The notes under the pieces are model-generated. The model made no database searches, was not told where the DNA came from, and saw nothing but the letters and a program-made list of their open reading frames with translations. 64,000 bases of DNA from Fibrella forsythiae (GTDB lineage: Bacteria; Bacteroidota; Bacteroidia; Cytophagales; Spirosomataceae): NCBI RefSeq assembly GCF_017353175.1, contig NZ_JAFMYW010000001.1, positions 124,001-188,000 on the forward strand, read 5' to 3'. Positions 19,146 through 28,863 of the stretch are shown one piece after another. The translations under genes were made by a program, and so were the position numbers. Every line of letters begins with the position of its first letter. Within the stretch, counting starts at the first letter, position 1.

Positions 19146-22100
19146 TCAATGCGCTACCAGCCAGTTTTCGCCGAAGCCGACGCCGGTTTCCATAGCGACG
19201 GCCATCGGAATCGCGGTTTTCATAATGCGATCGACGTTTTCTTTCAGGAAGTCGAGTTCTGATTTGTGGGCGTCGAAGACTAATTCATCATGCACGGTCA
19301 GAATCATTTTAGACTTCAGATTTTCGCGGAGCATGAACTGATGGATGTTGATCATGGCAATCTTTAGCATGTCGGCCGCACTGCCCTGGATGGGTGCATT
19401 GACGGCGTTACGCTCGGCGAACATCCGGTCGGTCACGTTACGCGAATTGATGTCGCGCAGGTAGCGGCGGCGTCCCAGAATTGTTTCGGCATAGCCGCAG
19501 TTGCGTGCCTTATCGATGCTTTGATCCATATAGGCTTTTACCGCCGAAAACTCCTGGAAATATTCTTCGATGATTTGCCCGGCCTCTTTACGCGGGATCT
19601 TCAGGCGTTGCGACAGACCGAACGAGGAAATGCCGTAAATGATACCAAAGTTGATTGTCTTGGCTTTCCGGCGCATCTCGCTCGTTACTTCCGAAATAGG
19701 TACGTGGAAAACCTTGCTCGCCGTTTGGGTATGAATGTCGATGTTATTGTTAAATGCATCGAGCATTGTCTGGTCGCCGCTGAAGGCTGCCATGATCCGC
19801 AGTTCGATCTGCGAATAGTCGGCCGACATGATCAGGAAGTCATCGGAGCGGGGCACAAATGCTTTCCGAATTTCCTGTCCACGTGGTGTACGGATCGGAA
19901 TGTTTTGCAGGTTCGGATTCGTGGACGACAACCGACCTGTTGACGCAACTGCCTGATTGAACGATGTATGCACCCGTCCTGTTCGGGGCGAGATCAATAA
20001 AGGCAATGCATCGACGTAGGTGTTCTTCAGCTTGATCAGTTCACGATAGTCGAGAATTTTGCCGATGATCGGGTTCTCGGCTTCCAGCTTCGAGAGTACT
20101 TCTTCTCCGGTCGCATACTGCCCCGTTTTAGTCTTCTTGGCGTTCTTGTCGAGGTTTAGCTTATCAAACAGAATTTCGCCCAGTTGTTTCGGTGAGCCAA
20201 TATTAAATGCTCCGCCTGCAATCTCGTAAATCTCGGCCTGCACCTGCTTCATGTCGATGTCCAGGGTAGACGAAAGCTCTGCCAAGGCGCTGGTATCCAG
20301 GGTGATGCCCTCCAGCTCAATATCGGCCAGCACTTGTACCAACGGCATTTCAACCTGATCGAACAGCTTGTGCAGGCTGTCTTTATTGAGCATTGGCGCA
20401 AAGGTATCGCGCAGTTGCATTGTCACGTCGGCATCTTCGGCGGCGTATTCGACTACGCGCTGAATGTCGACTTCGCGCATGGTCAATTGCCCTTTCCCCT
20501 TTTTGCCAATCAGCGACTCAATAGCGACGGGCTGGTAGTTGAGGTAAACCTCGGCCATCACGTCCATGTTGTGCCGTTGCTCGGGCTCGATCAGGTAGTG
20601 GGCCAGCATGGTATCGAAGAGTGGACCACGTACCTGAACGCCGTACTTCTTCAGCATCAACAGATCGTACTTCAGATTCTGGCCCACTTTCTCGATGGAT
20701 TCGTTTTCGAAGAACGGCTTGAATAAATCGACAACCGCCTGAGCCTCCTCCCGATCAGCCGGAACGGGTACGTAGAAAGCTTCGCCTTTCAGATACGAAA
20801 ACGACAGTCCGACAAGATCCGCCTCAACGGGGTCAATGGCGGTGGTTTCGGAATCGAAACAGACGCTGGGTTGCTGACTCAGGTACGTTACCAGACTGGC
20901 ACGCAGTTCGGGCGTATCAACGAGCCGGTAATCATGAACAACAGAATTGATCGTTTTTCGGCGTTCAGTTGAAAAAGCGGTATCTACTTCTGATTCGTGT
21001 GCATCATCGCCCCAGCTAGCTGACTCTATAGCCCTGGGTACGTCGGCACCGGGTGCGTCTTCAGTCGGAGCGTTGTCGGTAACAAGGCCAGGCGTAGCCG
21101 CTTCGCCCGAACTCGTAGGAACCGTGACGGGCGTTGCCTTTGCCGTACGTGTTTTCCTGGGAGAACTGGCCGTGGTGCTGTCGCCAAAATCAAAAGGAAG
21201 ATCATCGGCACCGCTGGGCGACTGGCCATTGCCTGAGGGCATCGGCATAAAAGCAGGTGACGGATCGAACAGCCCTATTTGCCCGCCCGGCGACTTTACG
21301 AATTCACTTTTAAGGGGCGTAGGCGCGTCGCCCAACAAGCGGGTTTTCATTTGCCGGAACTCCAGCTCATCGAGCAAAGCGCCAAGGCGTTCTTTATCGT
21401 AATCGGTATGCAACAGCGCAGCTTCGTCGAATTCGACGGGTACCTCCAGGTGGATGGTGGCCAGTTCTTTCGACAACAGCCCCTGCTGACCATACTGCAC
21501 CACATTTTCTTTGAGCTTACCTTTTAGCTGATCGGCATTGGCAATCAGGTTTTCTACGCTGCCATATTCAGTTATGAGCTTCTGCGCCGTTTTTTCGCCG
21601 ATACCCGGAATGCCCGGAATGTTATCGACCGCGTCGCCAACCAGCCCCAGCATGTCTACAACCTGACTTATTTTCTCAATACCCCATCGTTCGCAGATTT
21701 CAGCAACTCCCAGTTTTTCGGCGGCCTTGCCCATGAAAGCGGGCTTATAGATATACACGCAGTCGTTGACCAACTGCCCGTAATCTTTATCGGGCGTCAT
21801 CATGTAGGTCTCAAACTCGCCCGTGGCGCAGGCACGGTGGGCCAGCGTCCCGATGATGTCGTCGGCTTCGTATCCCGGCATGATCAGCATCGGAATGTTC
21901 ATGGCCGCAATGATCTCTTTGATGTAGGGAATGGCCACCGAAATGTCTTCAGGCTGCGACTGACGTGTGGCTTTGTACATCGGAAACTGCTCGTGCCGGA
22001 AGGTCTTTTTCGAGTGGTCGAAAGCAACGCCGATGTGGGTAGGTTTCTCTTTTTGAAGTACCTCCATCATCGAGTTCATGAACCCGAAAATGGCACTGGT

Positions 22101-22208
22101 ATTAACGCCTTTACTGGAGATGCGCGGGTTTTTGTTGAACGCAAAATGTGCCCGATAAATCAACGCCAGGGCGTCTAAAAGGAAGAGTTTCTTTTGTGGT
22201 TTAGCCAT
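19146..22208 (-). CDS. polA: DNA polymerase I
   Basis: Repair and Okazaki-fragment-processing polymerase. I start at ATG 22208 (M-A-K-P-Q-K-K-L-F-L-L-D), the usual N-terminus; the frame runs open to 22316 without conserved sequence. About 1020 residues: a 5'-3' exonuclease domain (1-290), a 3'-5' exonuclease domain with F-D-S-E-T, N-L-K-Y-D-L and Y-A-A-E-D (all acidic residues kept), and the polymerase domain with D-Y-S-Q-I-E-L-R and V-H-D-E-L-V-F-D. Residues about 300-420, between the two nuclease domains, are a long low-complexity insertion rich in Pro, Ser, Ala and acidic residues. This makes it about 90 residues longer than E. coli PolA. Confidence 0.95.
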   Translation of the reverse strand: MAKPQKKLFLLDALALIYRAHFAFNKNPRISSKGVNTSAIFGFMNSMMEVLQKEKPTHIGVAFDHSKKTFRHEQFPMYKATRQSQPEDISVAIPYIKEIIAAMNIPMLIMPGYEADDIIGTLAHRACATGEFETYMMTPDKDYGQLVNDCVYIYKPAFMGKAAEKLGVAEICERWGIEKISQVVDMLGLVGDAVDNIPGIPGIGEKTAQKLITEYGSVENLIANADQLKGKLKENVVQYGQQGLLSKELATIHLEVPVEFDEAALLHTDYDKERLGALLDELEFRQMKTRLLGDAPTPLKSEFVKSPGGQIGLFDPSPAFMPMPSGNGQSPSGADDLPFDFGDSTTASSPRKTRTAKATPVTVPTSSGEAATPGLVTDNAPTEDAPGADVPRAIESASWGDDAHESEVDTAFSTERRKTINSVVHDYRLVDTPELRASLVTYLSQQPSVCFDSETTAIDPVEADLVGLSFSYLKGEAFYVPVPADREEAQAVVDLFKPFFENESIEKVGQNLKYDLLMLKKYGVQVRGPLFDTMLAHYLIEPEQRHNMDVMAEVYLNYQPVAIESLIGKKGKGQLTMREVDIQRVVEYAAEDADVTMQLRDTFAPMLNKDSLHKLFDQVEMPLVQVLADIELEGITLDTSALAELSSTLDIDMKQVQAEIYEIAGGAFNIGSPKQLGEILFDKLNLDKNAKKTKTGQYATGEEVLSKLEAENPIIGKILDYRELIKLKNTYVDALPLLISPRTGRVHTSFNQAVASTGRLSSTNPNLQNIPIRTPRGQEIRKAFVPRSDDFLIMSADYSQIELRIMAAFSGDQTMLDAFNNNIDIHTQTASKVFHVPISEVTSEMRRKAKTINFGIIYGISSFGLSQRLKIPRKEAGQIIEEYFQEFSAVKAYMDQSIDKARNCGYAETILGRRRYLRDINSRNVTDRMFAERNAVNAPIQGSAADMLKIAMINIHQFMLRENLKSKMILTVHDELVFDAHKSELDFLKENVDRIMKTAIPMAVAMETGVGFGENWLVAH

Positions 22209-22395
22209 TATGGAAAAGTCAGTTGTGCCGTCTGCAGCAGTGGTCGTCGATAGCCATTCGTTGACACTCATTGTCTTACAATATAACAATGAATGAATGC
22301 AGCATAGACCGCACAAATGACTATAAATGATGCCTACTTAACAACAGGTGACCCCTACTTTTGATTCCTGGAGTACACCCATCCAGCCACGGAAA

Positions 22396-22452
22396 AGCCC
22401 CGGTCTGGCCCGCATGTTACGAAAGGCAACAACGCAGGGCCAGACCGGGGCT
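22396..22452 (-). terminator. 16-bp GC-rich hairpin after the fasciclin gene
   Basis: Arms 22396-22411 and 22437-22452 pair perfectly. It lies 28 bases beyond the stop of the minus-strand fasciclin gene (22481) and upstream of polA, so it probably terminates the fasciclin transcript. Confidence 0.7.
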
Positions 22453-22480
22453 ATCCAGGTTAACGGTAGGTGTAAGGTCT

Positions 22481-23545
22481 TCAGGGCGGTGGTATCAGCA
22501 CCCGATCAATGCGGTGAATAACCGCGTTTGTTGATAGAATATCGGGTCGTACTACCGTAGCTGCCGTTGTCGTGTCGCCCAGAGCGGTGATCGAAACTGA
22601 ACTGCCCGATACGTTCATCCGAATGGTTGAACCCAGCACCGTTTTGGGGGTTTGGCCATTAATGAACTGATTCGAGAAATAGCGGCCAGGCAGTAGATGA
22701 TAATTCAGCAATCGTTGCAACGCCGCAGGGTTCGCTCCGGCAATGGCCGATGGTGTGTAGCCAGAGGCAATGAATGCTTCATTGGTAGGCGCAAAAATCG
22801 TTGCCGCAGTGGTTGACTGAAGCACGGTCAGTAAACCAGCTCCGGCCCGCTGCACTGCCGCTGCCAGCAGGCTGAAATTTTGAGGGTCGCTGAGGATCGT
22901 GCTGATGGCGTCTGCGTTTGGCGGCGACAGTACCGCGCTGACCACATGCATCACCCCGTTGTCTGCTGCCACGTCGGAGGTAGTCACCAGATGACCGTTG
23001 GCCGACAGATAGTTGTTCACTTTACTGATATACACCATGCCGTTTGCGGGCAGCAGCGTTTGTAAGCCTACTGTCTGCCCGCCCTGAATAGCGGAAGCAG
23101 GAACGCTTTTGTCAATGACATGGTACTGAACAAGAGCCGTTACCGCTGCAACTGGAAGCTGGTTGATAGCTGCCACGTCAGCATACCCCGCTGCTCTGAA
23201 TGCATCATCGGTGGGGGCGAAAACGGTGTATGTGCCAGTACGAAGCATATCTGTCATGCCTGCCCGCTGCACGGCAGCCCGCAGGAAAGTAAAACTGTTG
23301 TTGACTACCAGAATGTCTGTAATCGTATGCGTAACTGCTACTGGCGTATCTACGTGTTTACACGAGGAAAACAGTGTACTCATCAGTATCAATAAACTGC
23401 ATATCCGTATCGGCCAGCGTTGAGCTTGTATTTGCCAATAACCAAGTGAAACAAGTAGCCTTGGCGCTGCCACGTTTGCAGATATATACAATTCAACTGT
23501 CGAACGAGAAGTTTTGTTTAATGTTTGCATGTAAATCTTAAACAA
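22481..23545 (-). CDS. Lipoprotein with two fasciclin domains
   Basis: Two FAS1 domains in tandem, each with the T-V-F-A-P-T-(D/N)-(D/E)-A-F box and a late H-V-V or H-R-I-D motif. They are adhesion-type domains on the cell surface. A lipobox (F-S-S-C) lies about 60 residues into the frame, preceded by the hydrophobic run L-L-I-L-M-S-T-L. The true start is therefore uncertain: the ATGs at 23545 and 23530 leave an unusually long N-terminus, and a non-ATG start near 23430 is possible. It stands alone between terminators. Confidence 0.82.
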   Translation of the reverse strand: MFKIYMQTLNKTSRSTVELYISANVAAPRLLVSLGYWQIQAQRWPIRICSLLILMSTLFSSCKHVDTPVAVTHTITDILVVNNSFTFLRAAVQRAGMTDMLRTGTYTVFAPTDDAFRAAGYADVAAINQLPVAAVTALVQYHVIDKSVPASAIQGGQTVGLQTLLPANGMVYISKVNNYLSANGHLVTTSDVAADNGVMHVVSAVLSPPNADAISTILSDPQNFSLLAAAVQRAGAGLLTVLQSTTAATIFAPTNEAFIASGYTPSAIAGANPAALQRLLNYHLLPGRYFSNQFINGQTPKTVLGSTIRMNVSGSSVSITALGDTTTAATVVRPDILSTNAVIHRIDRVLIPPP

Positions 23546-23595
23546 AATTGATGTCGCTAACGCAGATCAAGGTTGTGGGAGATGGTGAATAAGCG

Positions 23596-23646
23596 TCAAA
23601 AAGCCGGATGATTATGCCTGACTGGCAAAATCGACCGGCTTTTTGA
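23596..23646 (-). terminator. Rho-independent-like hairpin after the Rad52-like gene
   Basis: Arms 23596-23607 and 23635-23646 form a 12-bp stem with GC core and A/T tails, about 55 bases past the stop at 23701 and before the fasciclin start. Confidence 0.65.
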
Positions 23647-23700
23647 TACTGAACTTAAGCTAGTAGCAACTTATTGTGTGATTGTTCACATACAGTCACT

Positions 23701-24219
23701 TTACGCCTTTTGATACGAAGCGCGGAGGGTAACGATATCGCCACCTTTGTAGCTTCCATCATTTATTTTTTTTACGAGCATTTCCAGTTGTGGATGCGCC
23801 CAATCTGGAATGAATTTGTCGGGCGTATCGATGAACACGCGAGGGTACGTATATAAATCTCGTCCCAGCCCAAACTGAACAGCGCACCGTTTCATAGCGT
23901 CAGAGATACCACCTTTCACCGGTTCAATATCAGTGCGACTGGCACCGTCTGTTTTCGACAGGATTTGAACGGGTGTGGTATGGGTTGCGGGGATGGTAAC
24001 GGTGATCTTACACAGGAAACCACCCTGGATTTCGGTGATCTCGTTTTGCCAGCCGAACCAGCCAAACTGCCTGTCGAAACGGTCCATCACACAACGGTTT
24101 GTGATGTAGGGGACCACAATCAACTTGCCGGTTTTGGTCTGCATCTGAACGCGCCATTCAATTTCATCGGGTTGAATAGGCTGGGTTAATTTATCTAACG
24201 TATTTGCTGTTTGTTCCAT
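23701..24219 (-). CDS. Rad52/Rad22-family single-strand annealing protein
   Basis: 172 residues. The first half has V-P-Y-I-T-N-R-C-V-M-D-R-F-D and F-G-W-F-G-W-Q-N-E-I, matching the Rad52 core in which an invariant F-G-x-x-G-W segment follows a start helix. The second half has S-R-T-D-I-E and G-G-I-S-D-A-M-K-R-C-A-V-Q-F-G-L-G-R-D-L-Y, matching the Rad52 segment before the ring interface. Bacterial members are mostly phage recombinases that anneal complementary strands, often with an exonuclease and SSB beside them. Neither is present here, so this is an orphan chromosomal copy. It has its own terminator downstream. Confidence 0.75.
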   Translation of the reverse strand: MEQTANTLDKLTQPIQPDEIEWRVQMQTKTGKLIVVPYITNRCVMDRFDRQFGWFGWQNEITEIQGGFLCKITVTIPATHTTPVQILSKTDGASRTDIEPVKGGISDAMKRCAVQFGLGRDLYTYPRVFIDTPDKFIPDWAHPQLEMLVKKINDGSYKGGDIVTLRASYQKA

Positions 24220-24314
24220 GATTTTAAAACAAAAAAACGCGCAGTTTCATTCAGGAAAATTGGTCATTTCCAAGCCTGAAAGGTCTTTTATCCCTATATT
24301 ATACTAGACTTTGA

Positions 24315-26657
24315 TTAGTCAACAATCACCTCGTCGACGGCCAGCGAGGCGGGTTTGCCTGAGCGTTCATTTTCCTTGCTTTCAGGTACGTTGCCATAGT
24401 TTTTGATCGTTATCCGAACGTACCTGGCGCGGGCTGTTTTAAAATCTGCTACCACAGGTACAATGCGCCACGGCCCTTCCAGCGGCTCGTCGATAGGCTG
24501 GGCAATGGCATCCTTGAATGAATCGCCCTCTTTCGACAGGGCCACCTCAACCGACTTGGGCGGCATGATACCAAACATCACCTTTTTTAGGAAAGAGGCT
24601 GTCACTTTAGTTACCGGTTTTACCTCGCCTAGGTCAATGGTGAGTGCAATGTCATTGCCCCCGGATACCTGCACCCACGGACGGTCGTCGCGGGGGCTGG
24701 CAGCAACCTGGCCATCGGTCAGGCGTTTGCGACCTTCATCGGCAGCTTCCGCTTTAGGCGTTGTATACGTATACGGTTTCCCTTTTGCGCGGTGTATGTA
24801 GAACGTCTCGGCGTAGGGTTTATCGTTGGCCGGAACAGTCGCGGCTTTAATGGTTGTGGTCTTGGTGAGTGTGATCGGAGCGATATACTCCGTTGATGCC
24901 GCTGAGGCGTCGCTGCCGTTGGTCGTAAAGTAGATTTTGCCGTCGGAATCTAGCTTGCTGAGACGTACCTGCAACTGACCTTCGCCAGTGAACTGTGTCT
25001 CCGACCGCACATCGAGCAGGCGTTTGGCGTAGTTGACAGTCAATCGGTCCAGGCGTTTCAGGTGGTTTTTCAGCCTGGACGCAAAATCTTCAAAGTTGCG
25101 TGGCCCGGCGGGTATCCAGCCAATCTCGGCCAGGGCTATCGCTCGCGGGAAAGCCATGTATTCTACCTCGTCAGGGGTATGAATATATTCTGTCCAGATA
25201 TTTCCCTGGATGCCCATAATGTACTTCTGCTGGTCGGGCGTTAGCTCGGTCGGTGTCGGTTCATAGGTATACACCTTTTCGATGGGCAGGTAGCCGCCAA
25301 TCGACAGGGGCTCGGTGCTCGGGTCTGCCTGATATTTGTCGAGGTAACAGAACGTACCTGGCGTCATGATCACGTTGTGTTTCTGCTTGGCCGCTTCAAT
25401 ACCGCCCGCAATACCCCGCCAGCTCATGACGGTAGCGTTGGGGGCCAGGCCCCCCTCCAGAATCTCGTCCCAGCCAATGATGGCCCGCCCTTTGCTGGTC
25501 ACAAACTTCTCAACCCGACGAATGACATAGCTCTGCAGCTCATCTTCGTTCTTCAGCTTCAGTTTTTTGATCAGGTCCTGACAGAACGCACTTTGCTTCC
25601 AGGCGTCTTTGGGGCATTCATCGCCGCCAATGTGAATGTATTTGCCGGGAAAGAGCGCCATCACTTCAGTCAGTACGTCCTGAAAAAACGTGAACGTCTT
25701 CTCACTTGGGCAATACACGTCGCGAATAACACCCCAACGCGTACCCACTTCGTAGCCTTTGGCCGGGTCGCATCCGAGTTCCGGGTAAGCGGCCAGTGCA
25801 GCCAGGCCATGACCCGGCAGTTCAATTTCAGGAACGATCGTTACGTGGCGGACGGCAGCATACTTGACAATGTCTTTAATCTGATCCTGCGTGTAGAATC
25901 CGCTGTGTGGTTTACCATCATATTGCTGCGGGTAATTTTCGGCGTAATGGCCAACAAGTGTCTGCTTCCGGGTCGATCCAACCTGCGTTAATTTGGGATA
26001 TTTCTTAATCTCGATCCGCCAGCCCTGATCATCGGTCAGGTGCCAGTGAAAGGTGTTCATTTTGTGAATGGCCAGCAGGTCGATGAATTTCTTCACGAAA
26101 GCCGCAGGCATAAAATGCCGGCCAACGTCGAGCATCAATCCCCGGTGGGCGTATCGCGGCCGATCGAGCAAATCACAGGCGGGCATCGACCAATTGGCCG
26201 ACTCAACACGGGTTGACCCGTACACATCGGCTGGTAGTAACTGCATCAGCGTCTGCACGGCGTAGTAATAACCTTTGGGCGTTTCGGCACCAACGCGCAC
26301 TCCCTCAGGAGTTACCCGAAGGGTGTAGCCTTCGGGGCCGCAACGGCCAGCGGTATGCTTCTCGAAAACGATGTTTTTCCCTTTTGCCAGGGCTGGCGTT
26401 GAAGCTGTCACGGCAATAGGTAACCCGCTGGTCAGTTTTAGCTGACTGGCCAGAAGCTGGGCGGCGGCCGTTTGGGCAGGGTCTTTTGCTGCCGTCAGAA
26501 TACGCGTACTGGCAGCCAAGGCAAAGCGCCCCGGTAATCCGGTAAAACGGGCAGGGAACGGGATTAAATTGTATTCATTATCAGTTGTTTGTGCAAAAGA
26601 AGCTGTTTCAGGAAGCAGACAGCAAATGAACAGGAGAGCAACGAAAAAACGGGGCAT
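24315..26657 (-). CDS. Exported beta-N-acetylhexosaminidase (GH20)
   Basis: A 780-residue secreted enzyme (signal peptide about 1-22) that removes terminal N-acetylhexosamine from chitin fragments or glycans. Domain order: GH20b-type N-terminal domain (about 25-155), then the catalytic barrel with H-W-H-L-T-D-D-Q-G-W near 205 and the catalytic pair in H-I-G-G-D-E-C-P near 343. A chitobiase C-terminal-type beta domain (about 555-630) and a C-terminal discoidin-like carbohydrate-binding domain follow. It is monocistronic as far as can be seen. Confidence 0.93.
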   Translation of the reverse strand: MPRFFVALLFICCLLPETASFAQTTDNEYNLIPFPARFTGLPGRFALAASTRILTAAKDPAQTAAAQLLASQLKLTSGLPIAVTASTPALAKGKNIVFEKHTAGRCGPEGYTLRVTPEGVRVGAETPKGYYYAVQTLMQLLPADVYGSTRVESANWSMPACDLLDRPRYAHRGLMLDVGRHFMPAAFVKKFIDLLAIHKMNTFHWHLTDDQGWRIEIKKYPKLTQVGSTRKQTLVGHYAENYPQQYDGKPHSGFYTQDQIKDIVKYAAVRHVTIVPEIELPGHGLAALAAYPELGCDPAKGYEVGTRWGVIRDVYCPSEKTFTFFQDVLTEVMALFPGKYIHIGGDECPKDAWKQSAFCQDLIKKLKLKNEDELQSYVIRRVEKFVTSKGRAIIGWDEILEGGLAPNATVMSWRGIAGGIEAAKQKHNVIMTPGTFCYLDKYQADPSTEPLSIGGYLPIEKVYTYEPTPTELTPDQQKYIMGIQGNIWTEYIHTPDEVEYMAFPRAIALAEIGWIPAGPRNFEDFASRLKNHLKRLDRLTVNYAKRLLDVRSETQFTGEGQLQVRLSKLDSDGKIYFTTNGSDASAASTEYIAPITLTKTTTIKAATVPANDKPYAETFYIHRAKGKPYTYTTPKAEAADEGRKRLTDGQVAASPRDDRPWVQVSGGNDIALTIDLGEVKPVTKVTASFLKKVMFGIMPPKSVEVALSKEGDSFKDAIAQPIDEPLEGPWRIVPVVADFKTARARYVRITIKNYGNVPESKENERSGKPASLAVDEVIVD

Positions 26658-26741
26658 GGACCGAAGTGAAAGGTGGATGAAATAAGCTGATAAAAGAAAA
26701 ACGTTCTGTGAGTTACGTCAAACATCCGGCGTCACTACATA

Positions 26742-27989
26742 TCAAAGCATCTCTGCGACCAGGCGGCCTGTTTGCATGGCTGCATTCAGCGATGGATATG
26801 CCGTTTGGTCGCCGCATTGGTAGAGGTCATCCGCCAGTTTAAGGGGGCGTACGGGCACATCCGGCCCGTAGGAGGGGAGCGCCTCGGGAATATGATCGGT
26901 TCGCAGGTGTCGCCATTCCTGAACCGATTCGCCAAACCAGCCAGTCAGTTCGGTACGTATGCGCTTTGTTAGTGCTTCTTCATCGACCTGAACAAGGCCC
27001 TGGGTACTTACCGAAATCAATAGCTGGTCGGCTGGCGCATAGGCCGGAGCCACATCGCTCAGTATGGCAAGGTTATGGACTGCTGAAGAACGCCTGGTGT
27101 TCAACATCAGTAACTTGTCGGCTTTCAGACTGTGGGGCCGATTGGCCGCAGGTGCCGAAAAATAGGTGCATGTCGTATGATTGAACCGGGTAAGGGCAGG
27201 TAACTCTTTACCCAGCAACCTGGCGGCAGCACGTGCATCAACGGCGAGGACAACGGCCTCGGCCTGAATTTGTTCGCCAGACGCCAGGTGTACCGTTCTG
27301 CCGTAAATTCGGTCGACCGGTGTGTTTAGCCGGAGCGCCTCATTGGGTAACCGGCTGGCTAGCTGCCTGGGAATTTCGCCGATTCCCAGTGCAGGAATGG
27401 CGGCGTCGCCCAGGAAAAAGTTTTTGAAACAGAACTCGAAAAAATTACTCGATGTGGTGAGGTCGTCTTCCAGAAAAACACCCCCGAAAAAAGGCCGAAA
27501 AAAGCGCTCAATGATCTGCTCCGAAAAGCCCTTGCTCCGCAGGTACGTTGCCGTAGTGGTGGCCGACTGATTGAATAGTTCGGTAGTCGACAACGCGTTT
27601 ACGTGTCGGATCAGGTCAGCAATCAGGAGTTTATCAGACAACGTACCTACTGACGAAAACAAGGTTTTAAAGACACTCATCGGTTCGCTGAATGGATTGA
27701 CTAAGGTCATCCAGTTCGTACCCGCCGAATCCTCGTGGTGGATGGCTGCGCCAGACCGAAACGGTTTAAGATCCAGCGCGGTGTAGTTCAGCATCCGTTG
27801 TGCCTCAGGGTAGGCGGTGAGCAGGATCTGAAAGCCTCTGTCGAGCCGGAAGTCACCAACAACATCGGTACGAACCCGACCGCCGGGTACGTCCTGGGCG
27901 TCGAGCAGTAGCACGGCACGGCCTTTCTGGTGCAGGTAGTTGGCGCAGGTCAGGCCAGCCATTCCGGCGCCGATAATCACTATAGGCAT
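26742..27989 (-). CDS. FAD-dependent amine-oxidase-type oxidoreductase
   Basis: 415 residues with an N-terminal Rossmann motif I-G-A-G-M-A-G (6-12), Asp at the end of the second strand, and P-G-G-R-V-R-T-D near 37, the FAD-binding pattern shared by protoporphyrinogen oxidase, phytoene desaturase and monoamine oxidases. The C-terminus has C-G-D-Q-T-A-Y-P-S-L-N-A-A-M-Q-T-G, the second FAD contact. No signal peptide. Substrate not decidable from sequence; a carotenoid-type or amine substrate is possible. Confidence 0.82.
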   Translation of the reverse strand: MPIVIIGAGMAGLTCANYLHQKGRAVLLLDAQDVPGGRVRTDVVGDFRLDRGFQILLTAYPEAQRMLNYTALDLKPFRSGAAIHHEDSAGTNWMTLVNPFSEPMSVFKTLFSSVGTLSDKLLIADLIRHVNALSTTELFNQSATTTATYLRSKGFSEQIIERFFRPFFGGVFLEDDLTTSSNFFEFCFKNFFLGDAAIPALGIGEIPRQLASRLPNEALRLNTPVDRIYGRTVHLASGEQIQAEAVVLAVDARAAARLLGKELPALTRFNHTTCTYFSAPAANRPHSLKADKLLMLNTRRSSAVHNLAILSDVAPAYAPADQLLISVSTQGLVQVDEEALTKRIRTELTGWFGESVQEWRHLRTDHIPEALPSYGPDVPVRPLKLADDLYQCGDQTAYPSLNAAMQTGRLVAEML

Positions 27990-28192
27990 AGATTATGTAG
28001 ACTAGATGGGAAGCCTTTCGACAAATAAAAGCGTTCTTCAACATACATGCACAGTGAAATTTGCTGTAGTTCGGAATACGATCGGCCTGCGGGTCGTTTA
28101 TAACAGATAGTCAACCCCGCAGAGGGGAATAAGTACGGTATGATTTTTTAGTGAAAAATTGCATTTAATCTGGTTAATAAAAAAATAACGTG

Positions 28193-28224
28193 TTGATAAT
28201 CAAGTTATTAAATTTTATAGTTTG
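28193..28224 (+). promoter_or_regulatory. Possible Bacteroidota promoter upstream of trpG/pabA
   Basis: A TTG at 28193-28195 and TATAGTTTG at 28216-28224, with 20 bases between, resemble the Bacteroidota -33/-7 pair (TTG, then TAnnTTTG). The -7 element has one base too many. It lies 48 bases before the ATG in AT-rich DNA. Confidence 0.4.
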
Positions 28225-28272
28225 ACAATTATTCTTAGAAGTGCCTATTTTGCCAATACTTTTCCTTCGCTA

Positions 28273-28863
28273 ATGCGATTATTGCTGCTCGATAATTTCG
28301 ATTCCTTCACGTATACGCTCGTCGACTATCTTCAACAGGCGGGGGCAGACTGCGTGGTTCGTCGGAACAACGTATTGCTCGAAACGCTGATTGGGGATGC
28401 GTATGATGCCGTGGTTTTATCTCCCGGGCCGGGTACACCCACTGAGGCGGGTTGTTTAATGGATGTCGTTCACCACTATCATAACCGGTTACCGATGTTG
28501 GGCGTCTGTTTAGGGCAACAGGCCATTGGCCAGTATTTTGGTGCATCGCTCGTCAGAAGTGCCAAACCAATGCATGGTAAAGTTTCAACCATTCAGGTCG
28601 ATACGAATGATGCGTTATTTCAGGGGGTAGCCTCGCAGATTCGGGTGACGCGCTATCATTCGCTGACACTTACAAACTTGCCAGCCGAGTTGCTTGTTAC
28701 GGCTGTGAGTAACGAAGATGGCGTGAACGAGATAATGGCCATTCGGCATCGGGAGTATCCAGTATGGGGCGTGCAGTTCCATCCGGAAGCCGTCTTAACG
28801 GAATCCGGATTATCAATGCTCCGCAACTTTATTCAATCAACAAAACCAGTATCCACCCTATGA
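28273..28863 (+). CDS. trpG/pabA: Anthranilate/aminodeoxychorismate synthase glutaminase subunit
   Basis: A class I glutamine amidotransferase that supplies ammonia to a TrpE or PabB partner. I start at ATG 28273 (M-R-L-L-L-L-D-N-F-D-S-F-T), the family's standard N-terminus; the open frame extends upstream through AT-rich promoter DNA. About 196 residues. The catalytic Cys is in G-V-C-L-G-Q-Q (about 79), and the His-Glu pair in F-H-P-E-A near 169. No trpE or pabB is adjacent, so tryptophan versus folate use cannot be decided. Its stop overlaps the next start (ATGA). Confidence 0.88.
   Translation: MRLLLLDNFDSFTYTLVDYLQQAGADCVVRRNNVLLETLIGDAYDAVVLSPGPGTPTEAGCLMDVVHHYHNRLPMLGVCLGQQAIGQYFGASLVRSAKPMHGKVSTIQVDTNDALFQGVASQIRVTRYHSLTLTNLPAELLVTAVSNEDGVNEIMAIRHREYPVWGVQFHPEAVLTESGLSMLRNFIQSTKPVSTL

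Noticed and set aside
20947-21402. Open frame antisense to the polA linker
   Set aside because: It mirrors low-complexity coding sequence on the other strand and has no motif of its own.
22209-22316. Extended N-terminus of polA
   Set aside because: The first 36 residues are not conserved-looking; M-A-K-P-Q-K-K-L at 22208 fits.
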